The notes beneath the pieces are model-generated. The model did no database searches. It saw only the letters and a list, made by a program, of their open reading frames with translations, and was not told where the DNA came from. A program made the position numbers and the translations under genes. Below are positions 34,196 through 45,096 of a stretch of 64,000 nt of DNA, one piece after another (the first letter of the stretch is position 1; each line of letters starts with the position of its first letter). Origin of the DNA: Massospora cicadina. Lineage: Eukaryota; Entomophthoromycota; Entomophthoromycetes; Entomophthorales; Entomophthoraceae. Location of the stretch: assembly GCA_022478985.1 (NCBI GenBank), contig JAKSZP010015909.1, positions 1 to 64,000 on the forward strand, in the 5' to 3' direction.

Positions 34196-36429
34196 AATGA
34201 ATTAGTTTTTTCATTGCTTTAGAGAGCTCTTAAAGTTTGAACCATACAAGAAGAAGTTGCCCTGTTTAGATTAACAGAATAGATAAAAATAAACAACATA
34301 TAAAAAATACAAAAAATATAATCAAAATATAAAATTTGAGAGTGAGTCTTAGCTTCAATTTAAAAATCTCAATATAGAAGAAACATAAAATCTAACCTGT
34401 TATGGTTCAAATAGGGGTGAGAAGTACACCTAAAATGTAAAACTATCATTTAGCTTTCAGAAAGCTTTAGATTGGATTGCAATGAGTAAAACTTCTTCAG
34501 GATAATATAAAATAAACAGTGAATTCAGAACTTTTTTAATACCTAACAAGTGGAAACCCCATAGACTTTTGTATCAGTAGACTTTTTAAACTTAATATCA
34601 TCTAAAGGATATGATTATCTATTGATGGTAGAAATTAGTCACCTATAAGCATTTTCTTTTAACAAACTTAAAGAATTTATCAGCTGAGAAGATGTCAAAA
34701 TGTTATAACTTTCATCTATATTACTTTTTGTTACTCATGAGGTAAAGTGTTAATTTCCAGACTTACTTATTGTATTAAGAGGGTTTGTGTTCTTTGATCT
34801 AATTCTGACCTTTAAATCTCTTGCATAGTATCACAATTATATAGTCTGGTGGACAAATGGTCAATATAAACAATCTATTTTATCTGTCACTCCACCTTGC
34901 AAGGGACACTTGCAAAAGGAGTTAACTATGGTTCAGGGTCTATGTTAATTTTATTAAAAATTATATCAAGAATAGCTTTTATTTAAGTAGTTTTAGCTAT
35001 AACAGCTTATTAAAATGGACCATAAATAAAATAATGTTCTTGTAGGGTTAAATTTTTGTCATTTATAAAAAAATATTATAGAAGTTTGAACAAGGCTATA
35101 TACTAAACATCATGAGTTTATATGGTTCAGAGTAAAAAAGGTCAAGCACCCAAATAAAGTTTTACATTTGTTGTCATTATTTCATTTGATTACTGCTTAA
35201 TTTTCCCATGAAAGTTAGCATATAATGAATTTGACTATCAACAGCTAAGTGTTATAAGATAGGTTGGTATAAAAGTAGCTAGCTAAAGATTATTCCATCT
35301 TTATCAAATTAATTGCATTTGGTATTGCCCTATAAGTTAATATCAATAGAACATTATCATCTCTTTTTGTGTTATACGGAATTTAATATGGCGGGTATAG
35401 ATGACAGAGTTATTTATTTGCATTATTTTTGTTGCTAAAAAACACTAAAAACTAGATGCTCTTACATCCTACCCATCCATAAATTATAATTAGTCTAGTA
35501 AATTACAAACCTTACAATCGATCCATAAAATTATTTCCACCTGAAGTATAGATTATACTATCATGAAAATACATTGTAAGGAATGTATGGTGCCCTGAAA
35601 GTTGTATAGAAAAGTGCATACCCAGAAAAAATTTGGGTCCAAATCAATGGCAAAACTTCTTAAAGGACTTGATAATCTAAAGAATACCCTCATAGCCATA
35701 AGATTATGGGTAAAACTAAAAGTAGTATGAGTGAACAAGGTAAGTGTTTCTGATGACAAATTATACAGTTTTTTAGTTACATATCATAAGTAAATTGATT
35801 AATATCTATGTGTTAAGTTTAAAAATATTTAGCATATTAGCAAACCGTTTAAATAATTTTAAAACTCAACATGTTGATTTAATGTATACCCAATCATATT
35901 TTTAAAATTAAAATAGAAGGACCTGTTTTATGAGGGTAACATTAAAGAGATCTTTGAGACCATTAGCTCTAATTCAAATCAATAGCTGTATTATAAATGA
36001 AGTGTGATCTTATCTAATTTTATATAGATTCTAGAAAGCTTTTTTTCTTATATTTTTCCATATAAGTAACTACCACAAACCTCACTAATTTCACTTACAT
36101 TCATTTTGGTCTGGTATCTTTGGTTCACAATACACTTTTAAATTATAGCATAAAATTACCGTTAGCCAGTAATTTTATCTCTCTATCATAGCAACACCAC
36201 CTATCTTAAATGAGGCCAGCGCATAACTTAATTTTTTATTATAGCTATTTCACTAATCAAATATCAGAATTAAGTTCAATATGATTTGAATGAAGCTTTT
36301 TATGAGTTTATTACCTTAAGCCCAGGTAAACAACAAATCAACTTTTCTTCTAAGCATCACCTTTCAAAATCAGTTAACCTTGAAGTTCATAATTGTCAGA
36401 GAGACACTAGAAGAACTACTAGAAATTTG

Positions 36430-39205
36430 GCAGTAACACCCACTTAAGAGCCTGCTGATTTGGCTAAATGAAGCGACAATAAACAGAATATTAAACCCCT
36501 GACTACCTAAATCCATACAAAACAACATCACTTACTCATAAGTGGCCGCCATGAAAGCAGGCATCTCTTATAGATGAAAGTAAATGAAAGGAGCGCCGTT
36601 AACTGATTGCACCCCCATAACTCACAACCAACCGCCTCTTCTCAATCTATGACCAAACAGACCATTGTAGGACCACAAAGCAGAGGTGTTACAGCTCATG
36701 CTGCAGCAACATTTGTTCTATTCATGAAAGACACATATCACATCTATGCATCTACCACCAACCTAGAGTGAGTACTATCTGAACATGGACAGACTAATAG
36801 AGCTGAGAACCATGCTTCAAAGTGTGAGGCAAGCCTCAGCCATATGACCACTAAACTTATGGTTATGAAGGAGGAGGAGTGAACCAATATGAATCCTTAA
36901 GCATCAGAGTGGGACACCTAGTATCACCCAATTAAGAAAAAGTTGGTTTGGTTCTAGAGCTTTTCTGTTTACAATCTTAGACATCAGGTTTTAACATTGA
37001 ATTGGAAGATACCTATCTAGAGTCTTCTCAAAGAGAATTATGCAAGATTAGTTACAAAAACAAATTTTAGTCAATAATAACTCCGTCATTAGCTGGTCTG
37101 ATTTTATGAACAAAGATTGGTATGATAAGAGCCCAAATCAACCTTATAAGTGGCTGATGATATCACCAATATTAGTAGCAAAACCCCTAGTGGTGTTCAG
37201 GCAGGCACTCTAAACACGAGAGACACCAGCATAATTTGAAGCACACCAGTAAAAAAACCCCTCTTATATAGCCAGACCATATCATGCACCAGTCCCGCAA
37301 TCACATTGAAAACTAAGAACAAACTCATCAAAGGCATCCATGGTGAGTGCCAGAAACCGCTAGCTCCCACCCTTCCCAAAGAAGACTTTAAAGAACACGC
37401 TTTTAGCTTGAGAACAAAGAAAAATTCCCAAAATCTAATCAAAAGATTCTCCCAAGATCCACCCTTACCAACTGGGGTCATTCTGTATCAAAAGAACAAT
37501 CCATATAGTATTACACTGAAGTTTACTACTAATGCTTCACAGCCTTTAAAGCAGCCTTCTTACTTATTACTATCATTTTTGAAGCAGATGAAGACATTAT
37601 ATCAGATTGAGCTTCGCTGAGGCAACTCTAAAGGACCACGTCACAGCATCAAAATAAAATATCCTAATAAACATCCTCTAAGTTAAAAAACGCTACGACC
37701 TAAAACTGTTCTCATAAATCATCATTTCATCCTACCAACAACTGTTGACGATAGTAACTGAAGTTGACAATTTATTGAGGACCAGTGGATTTTGGCTCTG
37801 TGTTGTTAGTGGGCTTTAATGTCCCCTTGTACTACAATCCCATCCCAAAGGGCTAACATGGCCAGCGCCTCCTTAGTCACTTACCCATTGTAGCCCAGAA
37901 TATCAAAGTCATTTCCTTCATGGTGGTAATTGGTACATGTCTTGAGATAGATTCATTGATCAGATCAAGCGCCCTATTCTGCTCATAATTAAATTCTCAA
38001 GGCCATCTATACAGCAGTTAATCTACTTACAAGCAACTTCAACGAAACTTCTTAAAGTCCCAAATTAGAACAAAAACAATCCCACGAGGATGCACTAGTG
38101 AACTCACAAATAAAGTACTTTTTACAGTACCTGGACCCAGCTAACCTTAGTTAGGCGTTGGAAAAGTTCTCAACTGCGAGTATGGAAGATATTCACACCA
38201 GGGCCATTTTTTTAATATTAGACCTTTCATTCTACCACACTGGCACCAGCTCCTGCTAAATGCAAGGCATCCACCATCATGGACACTGCTACTGCCACCC
38301 CTATTCCGTTACAACTAGCATAATAACTAGATACACCCATTGATGCAGCATGAATGACTTAGGATTTAAATAAAGGACAACATCAGGTGGTAATGTCTGG
38401 CAACATAAGTGCTGCGGAAATTGCAGCATATTGTCAAGTCCCTCCTCCCACACAGAATAGTTTGCAAGTTTTGTAAGTGGTGTGGGATGAGATGCCATTG
38501 ATTAAAACTTTTCTTTTTTGGACTCCACAGAGGAGGCATATGATCACTATCATGACCTTCCTCTTCAACTTAGCAGACCAAACATCCTTATGATGTTTAA
38601 CCAGATCCACTGTCCCCCACAGTTAAATTTTCATACCCCAAGGCTTTTCTCATCTCTTAAGAAATTAAGCTAAATGACTAAAGACTTGACGCTTTACAAA
38701 CTCAGTCTTAAGGAATGTATACCCCCAGGACACAAAGGGATACAACCATGATCCCACACAAGTAAACCCTATACCTGCAGTCCATCAATGAAAAGAGCTG
38801 TGAGACTACAAGTTTATGTTTGTCCTACTGTGAAACTTCAGGTCATCGTGAACTAGTATTGTGGCAGAACAGGAGCCCACGTACAACTCCCAAAAAATCG
38901 CATCATGGAAAGAATAGTTAATAGTCAAGTTCACTGGAATTTCAAAGCAGACCTCATTAACTTCACCCACTGGTAAATAACAAAACCTTTTTAAATAATC
39001 TAGATGGCCATATCTTCCTGGTCAAATTAGATCAATCCGATATCGTCCTCTTTGTTGCCAACTTTTAACTATCAAATGCAGCTCCTGATTGAACCACTTC
39101 TAGATGGCCTCGTTCAGCTTAAACTCTCAAGCAACAAAATCCTTTTGTGACTTTGACACCATCATCAGTCATGTTTGAGGCGCATGTCCACCTGTGGCGT
39201 AAGAC
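36430..39205 (+). pseudogene. LINE F, 5' portion: ORF1-like region and start of endonuclease (decayed)
   Basis: The plus strand contains protein-like pieces in shifting frames. SWSDFMNKDWYDKSPNQPYK near 37,093 resembles an ORF1-type segment. A 104-codon frame at 37,306-37,620 (NKLIKGIHGECQKPLAPTLP) may be part of the same ORF1. Near 38,900-39,200, IFLVKLDQSDIVLFVANFQL and FDTIISHV could come from the endonuclease. The sequence stops abruptly at the LTR of element G and the same type of coding resumes at 46,521. Assignment to the LINE rests on continuity with the RT part at 47.7 kb. The 5' end was not located. Confidence 0.5.
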
Positions 39206-40635
39206 TGTCAGGAAGACGGCAGAAGAAGTTTAGAACGGCCTTCCAGTCAGGATGCGTGAGCACCCAAAAAGCAAGCTATAATGCCAGTGGCATTGCCGCT
39301 CATATGACGTTGTCTGAAGGTGCGAATTGGGTAACAATGACTTGTTGATTTAGGATGAGCGTGAAATTAAAACTGGTAATAAACCAAAGAGAAACAACCC
39401 CAGACCCTGTGGGTCTCGCTGCAGGGGATTGTACTACTGGGTTTACTACTTCAGGATTACTGGCGGAAGGGTTCATCACTAAAGTAGAGACAAGGGGCTG
39501 GATTCTTTCTTGAAAGTGAGATATATGTGGCCACAGAATTCCGATATCTTGATAGCAGATAGCTTCAATAATGGGGTTAAATTCCCAGAAGTTTCTTGCA
39601 CGTTGGATCCACTTGAATATGGTGGGAGTGATTGTAATTATCAAAGCTGGTAAAGATCATCCAGTGTAGGGGCCGATGGGCCACCAAGTTAATGTCATCA
39701 GGACTTTGGCAATAAGAATTGAATTAAAAATAAAAAATCTGGGTGGTAGCGGGGATCTTAATGGAAAGGAAAATAAATTGAATCAACCAACAATTTCCTC
39801 ACCTGCAAGGCAAATGATTGAATAGTTTTTGATTTGGTAGTAGTCCAAGCAGGGATTGGGGCCTGTAAACTTGACCTAAACTGGCAATTGTTTGGGGGAG
39901 GGGGGGAATAATACTAATTAGAACCGACATCAAAGGATTTGGTGGCAGGCCAATTCACTATTGGTTCATCCGCAAATGCCTGATCTGAGGCTCAACTGCA
40001 TTTCCATTAGTCGGTGTGAAAGCATCTAGCCCAACGGGCAACGGAAATTCCCTGGGGCCACCCCACATAGGGGCATTCCCAATTAGATGGAAATGGGTTT
40101 AGGATGCCCAACCCTCATGTGCCTGGTCGCTGGGGCGTTTGTTCAACAAAATGAGTTGCATCAGGCACAAATCCTGATTCTTTAGATAGGGGTTTTAAAT
40201 TATCCGCATTAGTCCCTGAAGGTACCAACTGCTCATTGGGGATCATCTCCAACAATTTCAAGGAGTGTTTGGCATCAGCAATCGTACTGCTAGTTGACTA
40301 AATACTGTTGGTAATTCCAGCCACTAATTCAATAGTTGTCCCTTCTCAACTATTAGTTTTCTAATCGTTGGGCTTTATTCCCATTGGTTTTAGACCTTTT
40401 GTCTTTCATTTGGTAATTTCAAGCAGATTTCTTCAATTTGGTGGACAAGCTCAGCAGAGGAAATTGTGATACTAGGGGGAATCTTCAAAGGGAGCGCTGT
40501 TACCCAGCGCTCATCTACCACATGGGCGAGATCACCCTGGGTGACAAGGGGTACAGCTGCCCTCTTTGAACCCTTCTTATTTGAAATGGGAAAATCGCCC
40601 AATCCACACAAAGGGGACGTTCCCCTGGAATTACA
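39206..40635 (-). repeat. LTR of element G (left; 3' LTR in element orientation)
   Basis: Collinear with 45,097-46,520 with long identical stretches, e.g. around CCACAGAATTCCGATATCTT and CTTGAATATGGTGGGAGTG. Contains protein-like minus-strand frames shared with its partner (39,300-39,644 and 40,390-40,611). A G-rich run TTTGGGGGAGGGGGGG is shared by both copies. Confidence 0.9.
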
Positions 40636-41110
40636 TTACATTTTTTTTTTCTAAAGGAGGGGAGCCACCGCCAGGAAACTGTATGAGGGCTATAACTTTG
40701 TGAGCCTTAGGAAACTTGATTGCCATTAAAGTTGCAACTTTTTTGGGGGGGGATGGGGAGCATCGGGATGGGACTCATTAAACGCCTCAACCAGTTCCAT
40801 ACAGTTAGTGAAATCGTGGGCCTTGACCCAACTGTTCTCATAGGCCAGATAGCCCCTTCCAGGCGATGAGATGCTGAACTGACTTTTGAGATTTTCAGGA
40901 TTTTAAGATGTATTCCACCTCGGCCTCCTCTGAATCCTCGATTACAATTGGCTCTGGGTTGCGGGAACATTCTCCTTGAATGGAGACAATTGAGAAACAT
41001 GGAAGATGGGGTGCTGATTCTGTGAGCTGGCAGCTTTAACCGGAAAACACCATTGCCCAAGTCTTCATCCACCAGGTTAGGGCCAAACGCTTCCTTGCAA
41101 ACTTCCAGGA
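40636..41110 (-). pseudogene. Element G integrase C-terminus: chromodomain
   Basis: On the minus strand around 40,930-40,790 the reading gives EEAEVEYILKS, then VQHLIAWKGLSG, then pieces equivalent to the ENSWV end in another frame. This is the chromodomain pattern (VExIL...YLVxWKGY...xTWE). Upstream, EPIVIEDSEE is the usual acidic linker. In living chromoviruses the domain steers integration to heterochromatin by reading histone marks. A frameshift in the domain disables this copy. The segment ends next to an A10 purine run (minus strand) that serves as polypurine tract before the 3' LTR. Confidence 0.75.
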
Positions 41111-41269
41111 AGGTACCCGCATCTGCAAATGGCGTGTATCAAGCATAGAATATAACTCACCGCTATTTCATGGCCAGGAAATCGTTTTCAATCTGCAAAC
41201 CGCTTGTAATTACCAATAGCTTTAGTGAGATGTCTCCACACTAAGGACTGAGTAGACCAAATGTGCTCG

Positions 41270-42110
41270 GCATAATCTACGGCAGCTGGGACCTCTGAAC
41301 GCAGGCAGGGATGACCAAAAATGAGGGATTATACCCTAACGTCACTTCATAGGGAGAAACCCCCATAGTAGCGTGAGTTCCATTGTTGTAGGCAAATTGA
41401 GCGAGGGGGAGGTCATTAGCCCAGGTACCTTTTGTGGCTGCAGCATAGAAGTGCAAGTACTGTTCCAAGATTTGGTTAACTCACTCGGTTTGTTTATCAG
41501 ACTGGGGATGATACACTGTGGAATGGCAGGGGAAGTTTATAAAATGGATAAGAGCTCATTCCAGAAATGCGCTGTGAACTATGATCTGCAATCACTGTTG
41601 ATCTCCTGCAGGAGACCAAACATAGAAAAAACATGGAATATGAAGAGACAAGCAGTTTCTTCTGATGTAATTGTGGAAGAACATGGAATAAATAGGGAAA
41701 ATTTGGTAAAACAATTGACCACCACCATTACCACTGTAAACGCATTAGAACAGGGAAGTTCAACAACAAAATCCATGGACACTGATGTCCATGGACCCTA
41801 CGCCTGTTTTAAAGGATTAAGGAGGCTATTTCTTCCTGAATAATCTGACTTGGCCCATGCGCAGGTAACACAATCAGCGATCCAGGTCAGGACTTCTTTT
41901 GATAAACCAGCCATTTATAAGTCCGCTTAATCAAGTCAATACATTTCTTGTTGCTCAGATGGCCAATTGTGAGAGGATCATGATGCGCCTGAAACACCTC
42001 AGATCTAAAAAGAGGAGGGACCCAAACCTGCGACCAAAAATAAAGGAGACCCCCCACTAAGGAATATAGGAAATGTTTGTGAGTTTGGAGGGACAATTAA
42101 TCAAATAACT
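41270..42110 (-). pseudogene. Element G integrase: zinc-binding and catalytic core
   Basis: The minus-strand segment 42,096-41,887 shows HHDPLTIGHLSNKKCIDLIK followed by RTYKWLVYQ, the HHCC-type N-terminal domain. 41,782-41,579 gives MSMDFVVELPCSNAFTVVMV (first catalytic Asp in MDF) and ends at EINSDC, at the second Asp (SDxG). 41,468-41,277 gives EQYLHFYAAATKGTWANDLP and LAQFAYNNGTHATMGVSPYE, the segment that follows the catalytic Glu in Gypsy integrases. Frames change between these blocks. It is strongly recognisable and certainly inactive as it stands. Confidence 0.9.
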
Positions 42111-42559
42111 CCACTCCTTTGGGGCAGGTAATTTGAGCTGCTAAAACCCGTGAAATGAGAGAGCATCAGGAGCAAAGTCAACTGACGAGACTATGGGCAG
42201 GACAATAGATAAAATTTGAGTGGAGGGAATCACGGTAACCATATCTGCTTCATCTGAGTCTAAGGGGCAGTGAGCCAGATTGCGGCTAAGAAAATTGGGG
42301 AGTCGTTTAACACGCCTTTCACAAATTAATTTTAAAATTGAAACTGCATAAATCCCAATAGATATAAGCTTGCCTATGTGCCAATTTCTGTGGTTTACAG
42401 AAATACAGAAGAGCTTGATCCATATGCACCGTTAACTCATGCTGAGCGCCCTGTAACGGATACTGCTAATGAGTCAAAGCCCATGCTATGGCAGCCAACT
42501 CCTTATTGCAGATGGCTAGGATTGCTCAGTAGAGGAAATTTCCAGAAAAGTAGGCGACC

Positions 42560-43025
42560 AGATGTTCTAAATCTTCGCGCTCCTGGAGCTGAACTGCCCC
42601 ACTGCCACAGATGAAGCATTGCATGCAATGATATATGGTTTAAAAGGGGTCCCATGTTTTAGGATGGGGGGTGATAAGAACACCATTTTAATTGACTTGA
42701 ACGCCTGCTGGCACTTGGTTGTCCAACAAAAGGGTACATTCATACCCGTGAGGGGGTAAAGTGGAGCGGCTGACTGGGAAAGGGCCAGGAAAAATTTCTT
42801 CAGGAAAATAATGGTGCCCAAGCAACTTCTTATTTGTTTTTGGGTTGTTGGAGTTTGCCATTCGCGGATGGCGTCCAGCTTGTTAGGGGGAATCACATAA
42901 ACATCTTTTAGGACAAGGTTCCTGAGAAAGGTAACTTCCTCCTTATAAAACTCGCATTTTAAAGGCTTGATGAACAGGCCCACCTTGTGCAAAGCAGCCA
43001 CTACCACTTCCAAATTTTTTGCATG
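42560..43025 (-). pseudogene. Element G RT connection and RNase H
   Basis: A 148-codon open piece (43,013-42,567) begins MEVVVAALHKVGLFIKPLKC and continues through FLRNLVLKDVYVIPPNK and IREWQTPTTQKQIRSCLGTI, the KCxFxxxEVxFLG...WPxPxxxKxLRSFLG connection motif. FLKKFF and LYPLTGMNVPFCWTTKCQQA follow, then FKPYIIACNASSVAVGQFSS. There the TDASxxAxGxxL motif of RNase H has lost its first catalytic Asp (Asn in ACNAS). The frame is offset from the RT by a shift near 43,020. Confidence 0.9.
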
Positions 43026-43029
43026 TTGT

Positions 43030-43710
43030 TCAGGAGTTGGGGAGTTTAACTAAGATGCCATCAATATATGCAACTGCGCAAGTAAATTGGAGGTCGCCAA
43101 TCAAACTATCAATCATTCTTTGAAATGCGGCTGGCACATTCTTCAACCCAAAGGGCATTAAACAGAATTGAAAAATGCCTTGCTTTGATAGAATTGCGGT
43201 AAGCCATTCTTGACCTTCCATCACCCATATTTGGTTGAAGGTATTAACAAGATCAAGCTTGTAGAACACATGAGACTTAGCGATTGCTTGAGTGATGGTT
43301 TGCTCCAGGGGCAAAGGGTAGGGATTGTGTACTGTAATTTTGTTTAGGTGTCCATAAACCATGCAGGGATGAAGGGAACCATTGGCCTTCTTGGCAAAAA
43401 CGATGGGAGATGAAACTGGTGACGTCTCTTTAAATAAGCACCCTTTCTTAAGCATATCGTCTAACCAGGTGGTAAGTGCAACCTCCTCCTCCGCTGTGTG
43501 TGGATACAAGGGACAGTTGATATTCACCAACTGTAATATTTTTTGGAATCCTAAGTCAAATTTAGTGTGAGAAGAAAGACGGTCTGCCTTCTCAGAATTG
43601 AAGATACTTAAATAGCACATCAATTCCTTGGAAAAATCAGATGGAAGGCCTGCAGGGGAAAAGAGGGAAATGATGGAGCTGTGGCCTTGAGTTTTTCCTA
43701 AGGGTATCAA
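43030..43710 (-). pseudogene. Element G reverse transcriptase, long open segment with altered active site
   Basis: This 226-codon frame is the longest in the window. It holds the RT fingers and palm in order: LKKGCLFKETSPVSSPIVFA, KKANGSLHPCMVYGHLNKIT, VHNPYPLPL, FYKLDLVNTFNQIWV (first catalytic Asp in KLDL), GIFQFCLMPFGLKNVPAAFQ and finally AVAYIDGILV. The usual YxDD of Ty3/Gypsy RTs reads YIDG, so one of the two metal-binding aspartates is replaced by Gly. Even where open, the enzyme should be inactive. The protease lies upstream (44.0 kb), the RNase H downstream in another frame. Confidence 0.95.
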
Positions 43711-43939
43711 CTAAAGGAAATTCTCCCTCCATTAGATCATTAACAAATGACAACATATTTTACTCCAGGTGAATTCTAATGTGTTGTCGGCGCTACCATC
43801 TGACCCCAAGATAACAGGAAACACCAAGTTTGGCATTGCTGAGAACTGATCACAAAAGCTAAACTGATTTACCAAAAAGGTACCAGCTGTCGGACTAGAT
43901 ATGAGGTCTGGGAGGCTGATGAAGCAACCATCACTAAAG

Positions 43940-44100
43940 GACCTAAGTCCATGTCAAGCTATGATCTTTGGGCTAGCTCAACGCTCATAAAATTACCAGT
44001 GGCTCCGGTATCCACCAAAGCCTCAAAGGAGATGTGGTGAGACCCAATACTAATCTTCATGGGCGATAAAAAATCGGCGAAGTTTTGTTTATTGATAGAT
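43940..44100 (-). pseudogene. Element G aspartic protease remnant
   Basis: On the minus strand the reading is PMKISIGSHHISFEALVDTG followed by ATGNFMS. DTGATG at 44,012-43,995 is the catalytic motif of retropepsin-like proteases, placed between gag and RT as expected. A stop follows within ten residues and the second half of the domain is spread over other frames. Confidence 0.85.
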
Positions 44101-44219
44101 TCAGTCATCTCTGCTGCAACTGAAGAAATGGAAAGTAAGCTAGGGGAAGGTCAGGGACCTTTTTGGGATAAAGTTGGAAAGAGTAAGGGCTTAGGAGCCA
44201 GCTACTTCAATCTGGGCTT

Positions 44220-44950
44220 TTACTGATTCATTAATAGGTGAACAGGATAGCTCAATTTGGGCGCAGGGATATTAGCTGATTCTGAGGCCAGAGCCAATAA
44301 TGGTTCAACATTAAGGACTGAATCTGTGTTGTCATTGGGTAGTCTGATCATATAATTTCCCACTTGAAAGCGGGGAGCATGGCGAGGGAATGCGTTGATG
44401 GTTGTCACAGCTTTACATATTTGATTCACTGTTCCCATAGTGGTGGACCAAACTTCGTGATGGGCAGAGGCAGAATCCAGCACTGATCTAAAGATTGCCT
44501 GGAGCATATCATTAGAAAACACAAGTGTGGGAGCTTGTTCACGGAAGGTTGTGATTAAAGAAGCCAAGCTGAGGGCTTCAGCCATAGAAGAAAGAAATTG
44601 GAATAAATGGTCTGAACGTGACACAGGGGGTTTCAAAGCAGCCAATGCTACTGTGACAAGTGAGGTAGAATCTCCCGCCTGCAAAGTAGAACGCAGAAGT
44701 ACTCATACCCACTGATGGCATCACCTTCTATTGCATTTAAAAGGGCGACCCCTTGTTGGGCATTAGATAACGCAGCGGCATTATTAATGGCAATAGCAGA
44801 ACACATTTGCACCTCAGCAATGGCGTCAAGAACTTGATTAACAATATCTTGGGAGGGAACACATGGATTCCCTTCTTGAACATTAAGTAAAGGGAAGAGT
44901 AGTTATCCACGGGGCTCTGATGCCCTGAAGGAGTTTCTCCAAGGTATTGC
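44220..44950 (-). pseudogene. Element G gag-like frame
   Basis: A 154-codon frame (44,684-44,220) lies just upstream of the protease and reads DSTSLVTVALAALKPPVSRS, FQFLSSMAEALSLASLITTF and further helical segments. A preceding 71-codon piece (44,952-44,737) is out of frame with it. No CCHC zinc knuckle was found. Position makes it gag or the gag-protease linker. No capsid motif was recognised. Confidence 0.5.
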
Positions 44951-45096
44951 AAACACTACCCACATAATTGGCTATTGACCAAACAAACAACAGAAAGCAA
45001 ACTATTGACTGCACTTTATTGGTAAATGGTAACCACTGCGGCGCCCAACACAAAGAAAAAGGGCGGAAATGGCAGAAAACAGTGGTTGGTCGATTA

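Larger units (their letters stand above)
32437..36400. other. AT-rich DNA without genes, carrying two micro-insertions
   Basis: No coding domain recognised. The longest frame (35,553-35,759, minus, 68 codons) has no motif. Two further TSD-flanked micro-insertions (33,192 and 34,147) lie here. Confidence 0.5.

Noticed and set aside
23908..36400. CRISPR-like array or prophage
   Set aside because: No regularly spaced repeats and no prokaryotic genes. The only repeats are LTRs, short target duplications and a (TA)n run.
41373..41843. 156-codon open frame on the plus strand
   Set aside because: Antisense to the integrase of element G, whose minus-strand motifs are unmistakable.
45030..45055. GGCGCCCAACA (minus TGTTGGGCGCC) as a primer-binding site of element G
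   Set aside because: It starts more than 40 bases inside the LTR-internal boundary rather than adjacent to it, so no primer-binding site was assigned to G.
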